A stretch of 64,000 bases of DNA from Cymbomonas tetramitiformis (lineage: Eukaryota; Chlorophyta; Pyramimonadophyceae; Pyramimonadales; Pyramimonadaceae). The stretch covers positions 1 through 64,000 of the forward strand of contig LGRX02024793.1 of assembly GCA_001247695.2 (NCBI GenBank). Direction: 5' to 3'. Made by a program: the position numbers and the translations under genes. The notes below the pieces were generated by a model that was given only the letters and a program-made list of their open reading frames with translations, did no database searches and was not told the origin of the DNA. Shown here piece after piece: positions 1-10,189 of the stretch (positions are counted from its first letter, which is position 1; each line of letters starts with the position of its first letter).

Positions 1-264
1 CGCGCTGGGCCGCTGCCTATCGCGCGCTGCGTGGCGCTGCGGCTGCGGGCACGAGCGGCTCCTTGCCGCGCTGGGCCGCTGCGTGACGCGCGCTGCGTGG
101 CGCTGCGCCTGCGGGCACGAGCGGCTCCTTGCCGCGTTGGGTCGCCGCATGTCGCGCGCTGCGTGGCGCTGTGGCTGCGGGCACGAGCGGCTCCTTGCCG
201 TGCTGGGCCGCTGCCTGTTGCGCGCTGCGTTGCGCTGTGGCTGCGGGCACGAGCGGCTGGGACG
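1..264. repeat. 66-bp tandem repeat, four copies
   Basis: Units begin at 1, 67, 133 and 199 and share the core GCGCTGCGTGGCGCTG followed by GGGCACGAGCGGCT. The period is 66 bp, so all frames stay open, but no start context or recognisable protein supports coding. The array runs off the left edge of the window and gives way to the 43-bp repeat at about 265. Confidence 0.9.
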
Positions 265-2182
265 TCTGCGCCGGGCTTGAGCCGGGCTCTGTGTCGGCGC
301 TTGCAGCTCTGCGCCGGGCTTGAGCCGGGCTCTGTGTCGGCACTTGCAGCTCTGCGCCGGGCTTGAGCCGGGCTCTGTGTCGGCACTTGCAGCTCTACGC
401 CGGGCTTGAGCCGGGCTCTGTGTCGGCGCTTGCAGCTCTGCGCCGGGCTTGAGGCGGGCTCTATGTTTGCACTTGCAGCTCTGCGCCGGGGCTTGAGCCG
501 GGCTCTGTGTCGGCGCTTGCAGCTCTGCGCCGGGCTTGAGGCGGGCTCTGTGTCGGCACTTGCAGCTCTGCGCCGGGCTTGAGCCGGGCTCTGTGTCAGC
601 ACTTGCAGCTCTGCGCCGGGCTTGAGCCGGGCTCTATGTTTGCACTTGCAGCTCTGCGCCGGGCTCTGTGTCGGCGCTTGCAGCTCTGCGCCGGGCTTGA
701 GCCGGGCTCTGCGTCCGGCGCCTGCAGCTCTGCGCCGGGCTTGAGGCGGGCTCTGTGTCGGCGCTTGCAGCTCTGCGCTGGGCTTGAGCCGGGCTCTGAG
801 TCGGCGCTTGCAGCTCTGCGCCGGGCTTGAGGCGGGCTCTGCGTCGGCACTTGCAGCTCTGCGCCGGGCTTGAGCCGGGCTCTGCGTCCGGCGCCTGCAG
901 CTCTGCGCCGGGCTTGAGCCGGGCTCTGCGTCGGCGCTTGCAGCTCTGCGCCGGGCTTGAGCCGGGCTCTGTGTCGGCACTTGCAGCTCTGCGCCGGGCT
1001 TGAGCCGGGCTCTGTGTCGGCACTTGCAGCTCTGCGCCGGGCTTGAGCCGGGCTCTGCGTCGGCGCTTGCAGCTCTGCGCCGGGCTTGAGCCGGGCTCTG
1101 CGTCCGGCGCCTGCAGCTCTGCGCCGGGCTTGAGCCGGGCTCTGTGTCGGCACTTGCAGCTCTGCGCCGGGCTTGAGCCGGGCTCTGCGTCGGCACTTGC
1201 AGCTCTGCGCCGGGCTTGAGCCGGGCTGTGCGTCGGCACTTGCAGCTCTGCGCCGGGCTTGAGCCGGGCTGTGCGTCGGCACTTGCAGCTCTGCGCCGGG
1301 CTTGAGCCGGGCTCTGCGTCGGCACTTGCAGCTCTGCGCTGGGCTTGAGCCGGGCTCTGTGGCGGCGCTTGCAGCTCTGCGCCGGGCTTGAGCCGGGCTC
1401 TGTGGCGGCGCTTGCAGCTCTGCGCCGGGCTTGAGCCGGGCTCTGCGTCGGCACTTGCAGCTCTGCGCCGGGCTTGAGCCGGGCTCTGTGTCAGCACTTG
1501 CAGCTCTGCGCCGGGCTTGAGCCGGGCTCTGTGTCAGCACTTGCAGCTCTGCGCCGGGCTTGAGCCGGGCTCTGCGTCGGCACTTGCAGCTCTGCGCTGG
1601 GCTTGAGCCGGGCTCTGTGGCGGCGCTTGCAGCTCTGCGCCGGGCTTGAGCCGGGCTCTGTGGCGGCGCTTGCAGCTCTGCGCCGGGCTTGAGCCGGGCT
1701 CTGCGTCGGCACTTGCAGCTCTGCGCCGGGCTTGAGCCGGGCTCTGTGTCGGCGCTTGCAGCTCTACGCCGGGCTTGAGCCGGGCTCTGTGTCGGCGCTT
1801 GCAGCTCTGCGCCGGGCTTGAGCCGGGCTCTGTGTCGGCGCTTGCAGCTCTGCGCCGGGCTTGAGCTGGGCTCTGCGTCGGCACTTGCAGCTCTGCGCCG
1901 GGCTTGAGCCGGGCTCTGTGGCGGCGCTTGCAGCTCTGCGCCGGGCTTGAGCCGGGCTCTGCGTCGGCACTTGCAGCTCTGCGCCGGGCTTGAGCCGGGC
2001 TCTGTGTCGGCGCTTGCAGCTCTGCGCCGGGCTTGAGCCGGGCTCTGTGTCGGCGCTTGCAGCTCTGCGCCAGGCTTGAGCCGGGCTCTGTGTCGGCACT
2101 TGCAGCTCTGCGCCGGGCTTGAGCCGGGCTCTGTGTTGGCACTTGCAGCTCTGCGCCGGGCTTGAGCCGGGCTCTGCGTCTG
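265..2182. repeat. 43-bp minisatellite, about 44 copies
   Basis: The unit contains GCGCCGGGCTTGAGCCGGG, then CTCTGTGTCGG and a CTTGCAGCTCT tail. Copies differ at a few positions (GTGT/GCGT, GCGC/GCAC, GCC/GGC) and some are shortened, for example near 655-675. Because 43 is not a multiple of 3, long minus-strand frames arise that repeat every 43 residues. These are a by-product of the repeat and are not annotated as genes. Confidence 0.93.
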
Positions 2183-2513
2183 CGATCGTTCACGTCGCGG
2201 GAGTGTACTAACGGACTGTTCACTCCTGAAATGTCTGTCTGCGTGCCTTTTCGCGCTCCAACCGTCTCCAGTAATTATTTCTTGGCCCTGCGACTAACCT
2301 ACCAGACATGCGCTACCGCTGCAATCTACCTTCCCAGTGCTACTGTCGCTGCGCTGGGAGAAAAAAAGGTCTTCAGAAAAAAAGTTCTAACGTCGAAAGA
2401 TTTTTAACGAAATTACAACTCAGATTTTTTACAGAATTTGAGAGAGAAAGCCGAAGCTTTTAGGGTCAGAATTGCAAGAATTGCCAGGCCCGTGAAACGC
2501 TCCTACTTTGGTA
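2183..2513. other. No gene seen
   Basis: Composition drops from GC-rich to mixed. There is an A-rich patch near 2360-2390. No convincing coding region or RNA gene was found. Confidence 0.5.
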
Positions 2514-2687
2514 TGCGGCTTCGCGGGCCGCAACCACCTCCGATCTAATACCGCCCCGGTATAGATCGGGCCTGATCGGGCAGACTGTACCTACAGTTTA
2601 TGCCCGATCTGTCGCGCCCTTCCGCGGGCGCGACTCTGCTGTGAGTCTTGATTTAAATAACCTGAATTATTTCCAAGGCAATAATTC
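2514..2687. other. Run of five hairpins, possible structured RNA or foldback element
   Basis: Five inverted repeats follow each other: TGCGGC 2514-2519 with GCCGCA 2527-2532; CCGATCTA(A)TACC 2540-2552 with GGTATAGATCGG 2558-2569; GATCGGGCA 2574-2582 with TGCCCGATC 2601-2609, enclosing ACTGTA/TACAGT at 2584-2597; GTCGCGCCC 2611-2619 with GGGCGCGAC 2626-2634; and GAATTATT 2664-2671 with AATAATTC 2680-2687. All arms pair perfectly except for one bulge in the second. No known RNA family was recognised. A folded element end and a non-coding RNA are both possible. Confidence 0.6.
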
Positions 2688-3279
2688 TGAACACGCTGCA
2701 CCTCCTGGGTGCGAGCAACTGTGTGCTGCACTGGGCTCTGGACATGCTGCAGGCTGGGCGCCTTCTTGCACACTGCGCCACGACCGAAGTTGGATTGAGC
2801 CGGTGCCGCCGGCTCTGCTGCTGCCGGTGCATTCTGCTGCGGCACCGTTGCGCGCTTGCTGCACTCGGCTGCACCTGACTCCTCTGCGCCCGGCCCGGGC
2901 TGTGCGTTGGGGGTCGCGCCATGCGTGCTTGGTGTGTTGACTTTTGGTCAGACCACTCCCCCCCCCGTTGCGCTACAGGTGTTGTGCGTGCTCCTGGGGC
3001 CGCACCTCGGTTATTCTACTCAACGTCAGCGGCGCAATGCCATGCCCTTGCGGCGGCGCCGCTGTGCGCTGCGAGCTGCACCGCGCTACAGCCGGCTCCT
3101 CCTCAGACACCAGCAGTGGAGCGCCCCTCTTCCAGCTGTGCGCTCCACTGCATCGCCGCTGCCCTCTTGCTGCGCTGCGCTGAGCCGCCGCGGACTCCTT
3201 CGCGTCCGCCTCCGGCTGTGCGTCCCACTTCACCGCCGTCGATCGCAAGCCGCGCCGCGCTATGTCCAGCGGTTGCGCC
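2688..3279. other. GC-rich low-complexity DNA, no gene seen
   Basis: The stretch is rich in GCTGCG/CGCTGC words and open in several frames on both strands, as expected from composition alone. A C-run lies at 2959-2966. No domain or motif was recognised. Confidence 0.45.
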
Positions 3280-3507
3280 AGTGGTTGCGCTTGCAGCCAC
3301 GGGCCGTGCACCAAGGGCTGCACCAGCGGTCGCACTAGTGGTTGCGCTTGCAGCCACGGGCCGTGCACCAAGGGCTGCACCAGCGGTCGCACTAGTGGTT
3401 GCGCTTGCAGCCACGGGCCGTGCACCAAGGGCTGCACCAGCGGTCGCACTAGTGGTTGCGTTAGCAGCCACGGGTTGTGCACCAAGAGCTCCACCAGCGG
3501 TCGCACT
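3280..3507. repeat. 57-bp tandem repeat, four copies, Cys-rich if translated
   Basis: Units start at 3280, 3337, 3394 and 3451. In the plus frame that is open from 3262 to 3948, each unit reads as 19 residues of the type SGCACSHGPCTKGCTSGRT. The 57-bp length keeps the frame. Whether the frame is expressed is unknown. The Cys/Gly/Ser pattern could be a cell-wall-like repeat, but the opposite strand is equally open, so coding is not claimed. Confidence 0.85.
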
Positions 3508-3730
3508 GGCGACCCTTCATCGGGCACCCGTGATTGCGCCATCACCTCCGCGCCCCGCGCCAGCGACACGACGCAATGTGCCAGCGGCTTTGCGCTGTGC
3601 ACCAACGGTTGCGCCAGTGGTTGCCCTAGCAGCCACGGGTTGTGCACGAGAGCTGAGAGCTGCACCAGCGGCTGCACTAGGGGCCCCTCGTCGGGCACCA
3701 ATGGCTGCGCAGTCCGCTGTGCTGTCGCTA

Positions 3731-3865
3731 GGGAGGGCGTCCTCGGCTCCCCGTTGTGGGTGAAGGGAAGGCCCAGGGAGGGCGTCCGCGGCTCCCCGTT
3801 GTGGGTGAAGGGAAGGCCCAGGGAGGGCGTCCGCGGCTCCCCGTTGTGGGTGAAGGGAAGGCCTT
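3731..3865. repeat. 45-bp tandem repeat, three copies
   Basis: GGGAGGGCGT recurs at 3731, 3776 and 3821, followed each time by the same GGCTCCCCGTTGTGGGTGAA block. The unit is 15 codons long and lies in the same open plus frame as the 57-bp repeat. Confidence 0.85.
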
Positions 3866-4322
3866 GGGAGTTCTGCGCGTCAACTTATTTTTCCACTTCT
3901 TGCCCTGAACAAGCATTTTTTGGTATTATTAAGCCTAAACAAGGCTAAAACGCAGGATCATTTCTTTGCATACTTTGGGGAAGCCGAAAGTGTCATGTTG
4001 ATCGTGATTGAACCATTGTTGTTGTGTGCTAACGGAGCATTGCCTTTGCCTGGGAGTGCAGGATAGTGCCGAGGAAGCTCTCAACATTTTCATTACGCGC
4101 TGCGCGTCCAATCTTGGGCGCTCGCTAGATCACCCTGCTATCCGATTAGCTCAACAATCCCTACAGTCCAACTGGATTGCCCGGGTACGCATCAAATTTG
4201 GAAATTCACGTGATGTCTGACGTAGCCTTATAACGGCTGGTGGCGGTGGGCGTTTCGGAGATTGTCAGCGAATGCTCTCCGAGGCTATCTGCGAAAAAGA
4301 AAAAGAAAAGAAAAAAAAAACC
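3866..4322. other. No gene seen; A-rich run at its right end
   Basis: Mixed-composition DNA without a credible coding region. The plus strand has a run of A with scattered G at 4290-4320. Read in the direction of the minus-strand gene at 4408-6753, this is a T-rich tract just beyond three hairpins. Confidence 0.4.
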
Positions 4323-4392
4323 ACGCCCGTCGGGCGTATGAGTAAATTAATTTCCCCGGCCCTACTCTGGGCCGGACCGCCACAAGTGGCGG
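4323..4392 (-). other. Three adjacent hairpins in the 3' region of the RNase H element
   Basis: ACGCCCG 4323-4329 pairs with CGGGCGT 4331-4337; CCGGCCC 4356-4362 pairs with GGGCCGG 4369-4375; CCGCCAC 4377-4383 pairs with GTGGCGG 4386-4392. All are perfect 7-bp stems with loops of 1, 6 and 2 nt. They lie 16-85 nt beyond the stop of the minus-strand gene and before a T-rich tract (minus sense). Non-LTR elements often carry 3' stem-loops recognised by their own reverse transcriptase. That role is inferred here. Confidence 0.6.
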
Positions 4393-4407
4393 TCTTAATG
4401 GGACAGT

Positions 4408-6753
4408 TTACACTGGGTGGTTCTTATCTTTTTCCTCCTCTTGCTTCTCTTGTCTGAGTCTTCTGTATAGTTGGTAGGTGCTGTGTGCGTAGTTCACCGT
4501 CAGGTCGTGTATTCTTTGTAGTGCCTGTGTGGCTTCTTTTCTGTCGAGCCCCAGTTGCTCGAGTATGTTTCGGTTGTGCTCGTACACCGTGCCTGTTCTG
4601 CCCACTACAAAGACGTGGAGTTTGGCACGGAATCCGTGCCTGCGTAGCAGTTGTAGTAGTGGTCCATATTTCATGTACTTTTCTAAGAGCTTGGGTCCCC
4701 ATTTTTCGTCGTCGGTGTGGGCCACCTCAATGAGGTGTAGGTTTTTGACTCTTGCTGGTGCTTCCTGTTGTGTGCATTCCCACCCTTCTTCCAGGTCCTC
4801 CAGGCCCTCTATCATGACTATGTCTACAAAGCTTGGTACCGTGTCGGGCCCATCGTTCCTGCCCGGGTTGTCCTTTCCATCGTGTCTGCATTGTCCTCTG
4901 GTGAGTATGTAGTTCGGGAGTACCCTTGGCTTGACCCTTGGGTCCCTCTTTTTTCCGGTGTAGGCGAGGACTTTGCATCCTCCTTTCCTATGGTGGTCAA
5001 GTATGTGTTTAAGTTCGTCTGCGTGGGCGTCCGCCCTATCTGTGAACATTCCTTGCATTTGTGGGTTGTCGCATCCTCCTAGGGCATGCCCCACCCTCAT
5101 GAGGAAGCCCTTTGCGTAGTCCACTCCTTTGTGCCGACACCCTTCCAGGGTGTACTTTCCGTTTCCTCCGGCTGAGTTTTTTGCCGTCTCATAGTCTTGT
5201 GCTGGCAGTATTCTCAGCCTGCATTTGAGTATTGTTTTTCGTGCCGCATAGGTGGCTCGTTTCCAGAAGCCGTTCGCTATTTTGTGTAGTGGCTTGTCTC
5301 CCTTGAGGTGCCCCATTGTTTCGTTCAGCCAGTTGTCGGTGGCCTTGCCCTCTTGAACCTGGGGGGCGTTCCTGTTTTTCATTCTGTCATGTATCATGTC
5401 ATGCTTTCGTTGTTTCCATCTTGTTCTTGGCAACGGGTCCTCCATCATCGCATGGACTCTGGACTCCTCCGTGACCCGGTCATGGTGGGCTTGTTTTTCA
5501 TTTGCCGGCCTCCCTTGAGGTGCTTCCCGCTGTTCAATGAGTTCATTGAGCATCCCAAAAATTTCCTCGTCATTGTGTTGCCTTTGGGTTACTTCAAGTC
5601 TTTCCGCGAGTTCGTTGAGTTCCTCAAGTATTTCTTCCCCCTCATAGGGTTGGGGTGGTGTCTCTGCAGGTTTGGGGTCGCTTCCTCGGGTGGGGTCTGT
5701 TCTGCCTTCTGTTTCCCAGCATTCTTGTTGCTCGTGTATGTCTCGCATAAGGAGCATCTCTTCATCCTCCCTTTGTTCCATCATGGCTTTTATTTGCCTG
5801 TCTTCTTCATCTCTGGTCTGGTTGGCTCGTTGCTGCTGGTTGGACATTGGGTCCCTTATTGTTGCTTGCTCCTCTTCAGTTTGCTGTGCTTGGTCATGGT
5901 GTGCTTCCCACCTGAAAATGTGCTCTGTTTTCCGTTGGTGGGTCCAGGTTGTGGGTTCTCCCTGAAGTTTAGTCATTTTCGCCGTGAGCCTGCTGTTTCC
6001 TCGGGCTTGCTGTTCACGGAGTAATGTGGTTACATATTTTTGTACTGCGAGTTTTCCTTTTAGTTCTCTGCTGTCCGAGTCCCCATCTGGTACCATGTGT
6101 TTGACTTGTATCGCTTCGTCGTTATCCCACGCTTCCGTGAGGGTCCCTGTAGTGCAAGCTTGCTTGGCTGCCTCGTCAGCTTTTTCGTTTCCCGCAATTC
6201 CTGTATGTGCCTTGACTTTCAGCAGGGAGACAGTGTGCCCTGCTGCTACCAATGCCTCAATATTGACCAGTATGGCATATAGGAGGTCCCTTTGTCGGTG
6301 GTGTTCCATGCCATGGGGTTTTGTTCTCATGTTCTCCAGTTGCCTAATGGAATTGGCACTGTCCGTGCAAATGGTGAGTCCTTTGCCACTCGGTGGTGGC
6401 GGGAGCGTCACTGCTTTCTGTATGGCAAGAAGTTCGGCTCTGTTCACCTCTTGGTCTTCTCCTTCCCACCTAATCATGTGGGCCTCCCCTTCGCCGGACC
6501 TGGGGTCCCATACCGCCGCTCCTGAGGCCCATTCTTTGCCTCCTTCCTCTGTCTCAATTTCTCTTTTGCTGCCGTCTGTGTATAGGTACGAGTCATTAGG
6601 TACCCTGCACATGACTCGTACTTGGCCGACAAAGCTAAGTATGGGATTGTCACGAGCCAACTGCATCGGTTCGCTGAGAGATGTGTCCTTTGGCAAGACT
6701 TTGTTTACAACATAGCTCTTGTTTTCCACAGGATGACACAAAAGGGTTACCAT
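4408..6753 (-). CDS. Non-LTR retroelement C-terminal part: RNase H and nuclease-like domain
   Basis: The 781-residue frame starts with about 55 unassigned residues and then a type I RNase H domain (about 56-210): YTDGSK supplies the first Asp, NRAELLAIQKA the Glu, ICTDSANS the second Asp, and KAHTGIAGNEKADEAAK the closing motif. A charged, Glu/Gln-rich and probably coiled region follows (about 240-480). Next comes a segment with HALGGCDN, resembling a His/Cys motif. The last part, FVDIVMIEG, then HLIEVAHTDD and a Lys-rich helix (EKYMKYGPLL), fits the PD-(D/E)XK pattern of restriction-like endonucleases. RNase H followed by such a nuclease suggests a Dualen/RandI-type element; this is inference. 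No reverse transcriptase is attached, so the copy is 5'-truncated. The true start is unknown. Confidence 0.6.
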   Translation of the reverse strand: MVTLLCHPVENKSYVVNKVLPKDTSLSEPMQLARDNPILSFVGQVRVMCRVPNDSYLYTDGSKREIETEEGGKEWASGAAVWDPRSGEGEAHMIRWEGEDQEVNRAELLAIQKAVTLPPPPSGKGLTICTDSANSIRQLENMRTKPHGMEHHRQRDLLYAILVNIEALVAAGHTVSLLKVKAHTGIAGNEKADEAAKQACTTGTLTEAWDNDEAIQVKHMVPDGDSDSRELKGKLAVQKYVTTLLREQQARGNSRLTAKMTKLQGEPTTWTHQRKTEHIFRWEAHHDQAQQTEEEQATIRDPMSNQQQRANQTRDEEDRQIKAMMEQREDEEMLLMRDIHEQQECWETEGRTDPTRGSDPKPAETPPQPYEGEEILEELNELAERLEVTQRQHNDEEIFGMLNELIEQREAPQGRPANEKQAHHDRVTEESRVHAMMEDPLPRTRWKQRKHDMIHDRMKNRNAPQVQEGKATDNWLNETMGHLKGDKPLHKIANGFWKRATYAARKTILKCRLRILPAQDYETAKNSAGGNGKYTLEGCRHKGVDYAKGFLMRVGHALGGCDNPQMQGMFTDRADAHADELKHILDHHRKGGCKVLAYTGKKRDPRVKPRVLPNYILTRGQCRHDGKDNPGRNDGPDTVPSFVDIVMIEGLEDLEEGWECTQQEAPARVKNLHLIEVAHTDDEKWGPKLLEKYMKYGPLLQLLRRHGFRAKLHVFVVGRTGTVYEHNRNILEQLGLDRKEATQALQRIHDLTVNYAHSTYQLYRRLRQEKQEEEKDKNHPV

Positions 6754-6960
6754 AGCAGGCGTTTGTGGGGCTTTTTGCGGCGCTTTATGGTGGAGAGGCC
6801 CGGTCTGTATGATAGACGAGGTCCGGGTTGCTGGATCTCGCGCGTCAGGCGTAAGCTGGGGGACTTACGTGACGGTGTCATTGTGCCAGGTCCGAATGGG
6901 TGGGAGTTCGGGCCATCATAGCTGACCGGGAATACGTCTCGCCATAGGGTTGTGGCATCT

Positions 6961-7800
6961 CGCTGTGAACGGGGACGGCCACTTGGGTGCTTTGGATGAT
7001 GGGATGTGGCTGTCCCTGTGGTACCCTTCTGACGGGTACTGCCTCTTTGAGGGCGTCGGGGATTCGTCTGCGGCTGGCTCTTTTATGTCCAGTGCCTTGG
7101 GGCTTTTTCACCTGCCGGGGGACTGGTGGTTGACAGCCACGTTATGGGGTGCTGACATCTCGTTGTGAACGGGGACGGCCACTGGAATGATTTGGATGAT
7201 GGGATTGTGGCTGTCCCTGTGGTACCCTTCTGACGGGTACTGCCTCTTTGAGGGCGTCGGGGATTCGTCTGCGGCTGGCTCTATTTATGTCCAGTGCCTT
7301 GGGGCTTTTTCACCTGCCGGGGGACTGGTGGTTGACAGCCACTTTATGGGGTACTGGCGGATCGCTGTGAACGGGGACGGCCACTGGAATGATTTGGATG
7401 ATGGGATGTGGCTGTCCCTGTGGTACCCTTCTGGCGGGTACTGCCTCTTTGAGGGCGTCGGGGATTCGTCTGCGGCTGGCTCTATTTATGTCCAGTGCCT
7501 TGGGGCTTTTTCACCTGCCGGGGGACTGGTGATCGATACCCACTTTATGGGGTACTGGCATCTCGTTGTGAACGGGGACGGCCACTGGAATGATTTGGAT
7601 GATGGGATGTGGCTGTCCCTGTGGTACCCTTCTGACGGGTACTGCCTCTTTGAGTGCGTCGGGGATTCGTCTACGGCTCGCTTTTTGGGAGTGTCTTGGA
7701 TTCGTCTGACGCTAGCTCCCTCTCCGTGTACAGTGCTCATGGTTATTACACATGCCGGGGGACTTGCGTTCTTTGACCTTGATATGAAGTACTGACGGAT
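6961..7800. repeat. 201-bp tandem repeat, four units
   Basis: TGTGAACGGGGACGGCCAC recurs at about 6963, 7163, 7365 and 7566, with a diverged fifth start at about 7801. Spacings are 200, 202, 201 and 237 bp. Between 7187 and 7795 the plus strand stays open and reads as a 67-residue repeat holding YPSDGYCLFEGVGDSS and NGDGHWNDLDDG. The opposite strand is also partly open. The repeat separates two copies of the RNase H element. DGYCLFEGV resembles the Cys box of OTU-type cysteine proteases, a resemblance that has not been tested. Confidence 0.85.
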
Positions 7801-8235
7801 CGCTGTGAACGGGGACGACCGCCGGGTGGAAGTGGGTTTTGGGAGGCGGTTATCCCTGTGGTGCCATTCTGGCGGGCACTGCCTCTTGGAGAGCTCGGTA
7901 GATTCGTCTGTCGTGCTGCGAGGAGAGGCAGAAGGTGGTGATGTACAACTTCTGTGTTCTCCCTTGAATTTTGTGGGGAGCACTTAGGTGCCCGCATGTT
8001 TCCTTTTTTTGACATGGGGTGTCCATGCTGTGTGGTGTGACTGCATTCATGACATAACCATGGACCAACAGGTCCCATCCATCGACCGGGAGCCACTGGG
8101 GGGCATGCCAGCAGGGTCCGCTTACTCCGTTACCCAGAGACCAACAATTGTTGGGCGATGATCGGTCACATCGTTTCATCTTTCCATGCTGCTTTGCATT
8201 TGGGTTGGGAACATGTATGAGTTTGTGGTATCTTG

Positions 8236-9423
8236 TCACGGCCCCGCCCTGCTCTTGATTTGCTTTTCACATCCACTGGGATGATGATGGGCTGGCTTTT
8301 GTTGGCCGATCTCATGCCGTTCAGTGTATAGGTACGAGGTCGCTTCGTGTGCCCTTTGAGGGGAGGGGTATGTCAGTTGGGCTGGTGTGTCACTCGGGGG
8401 TAGGTTCCTGGGGTCCTCTGTTCGGTCCCTCGTTAGTTCCCATCTCCTCCCTTGGACCCCCGGTTCGTGCTCGGGCCAGAAGTCGGCGGGGTATCTGACA
8501 ATTTTTGACCTCGCCACTTTGTCCCATAGCGTTTGGGCGTCAGTCTGTCTTCTAAGTCTGGTGTGTAAGGTGTTCGCTTCTATCACCTGTTGCACTGTGG
8601 GGGGGTGTATGTCCCATTTTCCTCCCCTGCTTCCGGGGAGGAGTTCCCATTTGGCTGGTCCGTCTTCCATGTGGAGGTGGGTGTCCTCCCACCAGGTTTC
8701 AACTTCTGTCTGTACGTTGTAGCACTGGGGGCAGAGTTCGTTCCGTATGTGTGGCCCCGTGTTGCACATTCTTCCCACTGCATTTGTCATGTCCTTTGTC
8801 TTAATCTCCGGGAGTTCATATCTCTGCCATGGTCTTGTGTCCACGATACAGTCGGCACCGAGGGTGTACCCTTCTTGGTTTGGTTCCTTCGTGTCGTGCT
8901 GGTTCGCCTCCCTTGCCGGCTGTTTGACGGCTGTGGTCGTGCGGACCTTGCTCTGCGGGCAGGTTGTGAGTGCCTTTCTTATGCAGTCCGCGGCAGTATC
9001 TGGGTCCCCACAGTGGGCCTGCCACCCCGCTTTGTTGGCAACAATCAGTATCCTGAGGTTCCAGTTGCACTGTTTCGCTTGCTGGTGGGTAGCACCCATC
9101 CAGTGGTCAGGGGGCAGGAATGTGAATTTGCCTTGTGGTATTTCGAATAGTTCGTGCACTAGGTGCCCTGCGTGTGCTTTGTATAGTTTCCTGTAGGGGG
9201 TTTTCTCATATGTCGGGTATATTCCGACCCCGAACACCGGGTCCTGTGTGGTGGTGGCGAGGCTATCTGCGCCACAAGAATCGCGTTTCTCTTGCGTTTG
9301 TGGCAGCAAGCAAATGAGACGCCTGTGCCTCTTCAGACAAGGGCCTTGAGCAACTTGTCCTTTGGAGTCAGAATTCAGGTGGACAGTTGTACCTGCAAGA
9401 AGCTTCGAGGCGCAAAGCTGCAA
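8236..9423 (-). pseudogene. Second truncated copy of the RNase H-type retroelement
   Basis: A 395-residue frame of which the last part (TSYLYTERHEIG) lines up with the RNase H start of the 4408-6753 gene (DSYLYTDGSKREIE), but DGS has become ERH and the rest of RNase H is missing. Upstream it has a stretch with GKFTFLPPDHWMGATHQQ, LRILIVANKAG and CPQCYNV, which I take as the connection between reverse transcriptase and RNase H in this family. It is broken at both ends. The 201-bp repeat begins downstream. The intervening stretch 7801-8235 holds only a diverged repeat unit. Confidence 0.45.
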
Positions 9424-10189
9424 CGTGCACCTTTTAGTGACGTTGTGCGTGCTGCCTTGCGAGCCTGTGTTTTCCCCTCCTCCTCGATTCGATTTTTGCT
9501 AAGTTGACCCAGCAAAGTACGATATACATTGCAGACTCGCCTTGCTGCATTGCGATATAGATCCTCGCATACAGCGCATAATCTAGATTCCACCACAAGT
9601 CATTTTAACTCGCTGAGGGCCTCGTGAGGAGATGTCATAGGTGGAAGATCTGCACAAACTGGATGCAAACGCCGCAGTAGCGATGCAGGTGAGAATCCTG
9701 GGAAGGTTCACGTGTGGTTGGATCACTTTTGTACAACTCCCATATCCAATTAGGGTTTCAGTTGAATATGAAGTATGCTGCGATGCAAATGTAACTTTGC
9801 TGGCTTGAGAAGTTTGCGATCTCACTGGAGAAATACTGCACTCAACGACATGGAAACCCACTCTAGTGTCCGGCTTCACTTACTGTACCCAAAATTAGTT
9901 AGGATTTTTCTTGTTCTCGCTCCCAGACCATCGGGAGAATGTTCAACAAAGTGCATAAAACAAGCATCGTGGAGTGTGGATGCCCTTCTTGCATGCTCTC
10001 ACTTGCCTCAGCCTCATAGCCTCGTCGGAAGCACCACTCAAGAGGAGGGGTGTGATGCAGATACCTTACATGCTATTCGTAGAGATGCAGAAGCATTTCC
10101 CGAGTTCGCCTGCGATGCCTGCGGTGCAGCCCTACTTTCTATTGAGAGACTTCCTATGTCTATCTGCAGTTTTATCTTCCTGATACATA
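9424..10189. other. No gene seen
   Basis: Mixed-composition DNA with only short frames on either strand. No RNA gene or repeat was recognised. It separates the non-LTR remnant from the first DIRS-like copy. Confidence 0.45.

Noticed and set aside
265..2182. CRISPR-like array
   Set aside because: The whole 43-bp unit is repeated without variable spacers, and the sequence is eukaryotic in character. The same applies to the 22-bp and 33-bp arrays at 48-50 kb.
596..2223. Long minus-strand frames with a 43-residue repeat (QSPAQARRRAASAD type)
   Set aside because: The 43-bp unit lacks stops in all three minus frames, so long frames follow automatically. There is no start context, domain or codon signal.
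3262..3948. 228-codon Cys-rich plus frame as a secreted protein
   Set aside because: No signal peptide is visible and the frame consists mostly of 57-bp and 45-bp repeats that are open on both strands.
5308..6715. Plus-strand frames of up to 243 codons opposite the RNase H gene
   Set aside because: Antisense shadows of a frame with clear RNase H motifs.
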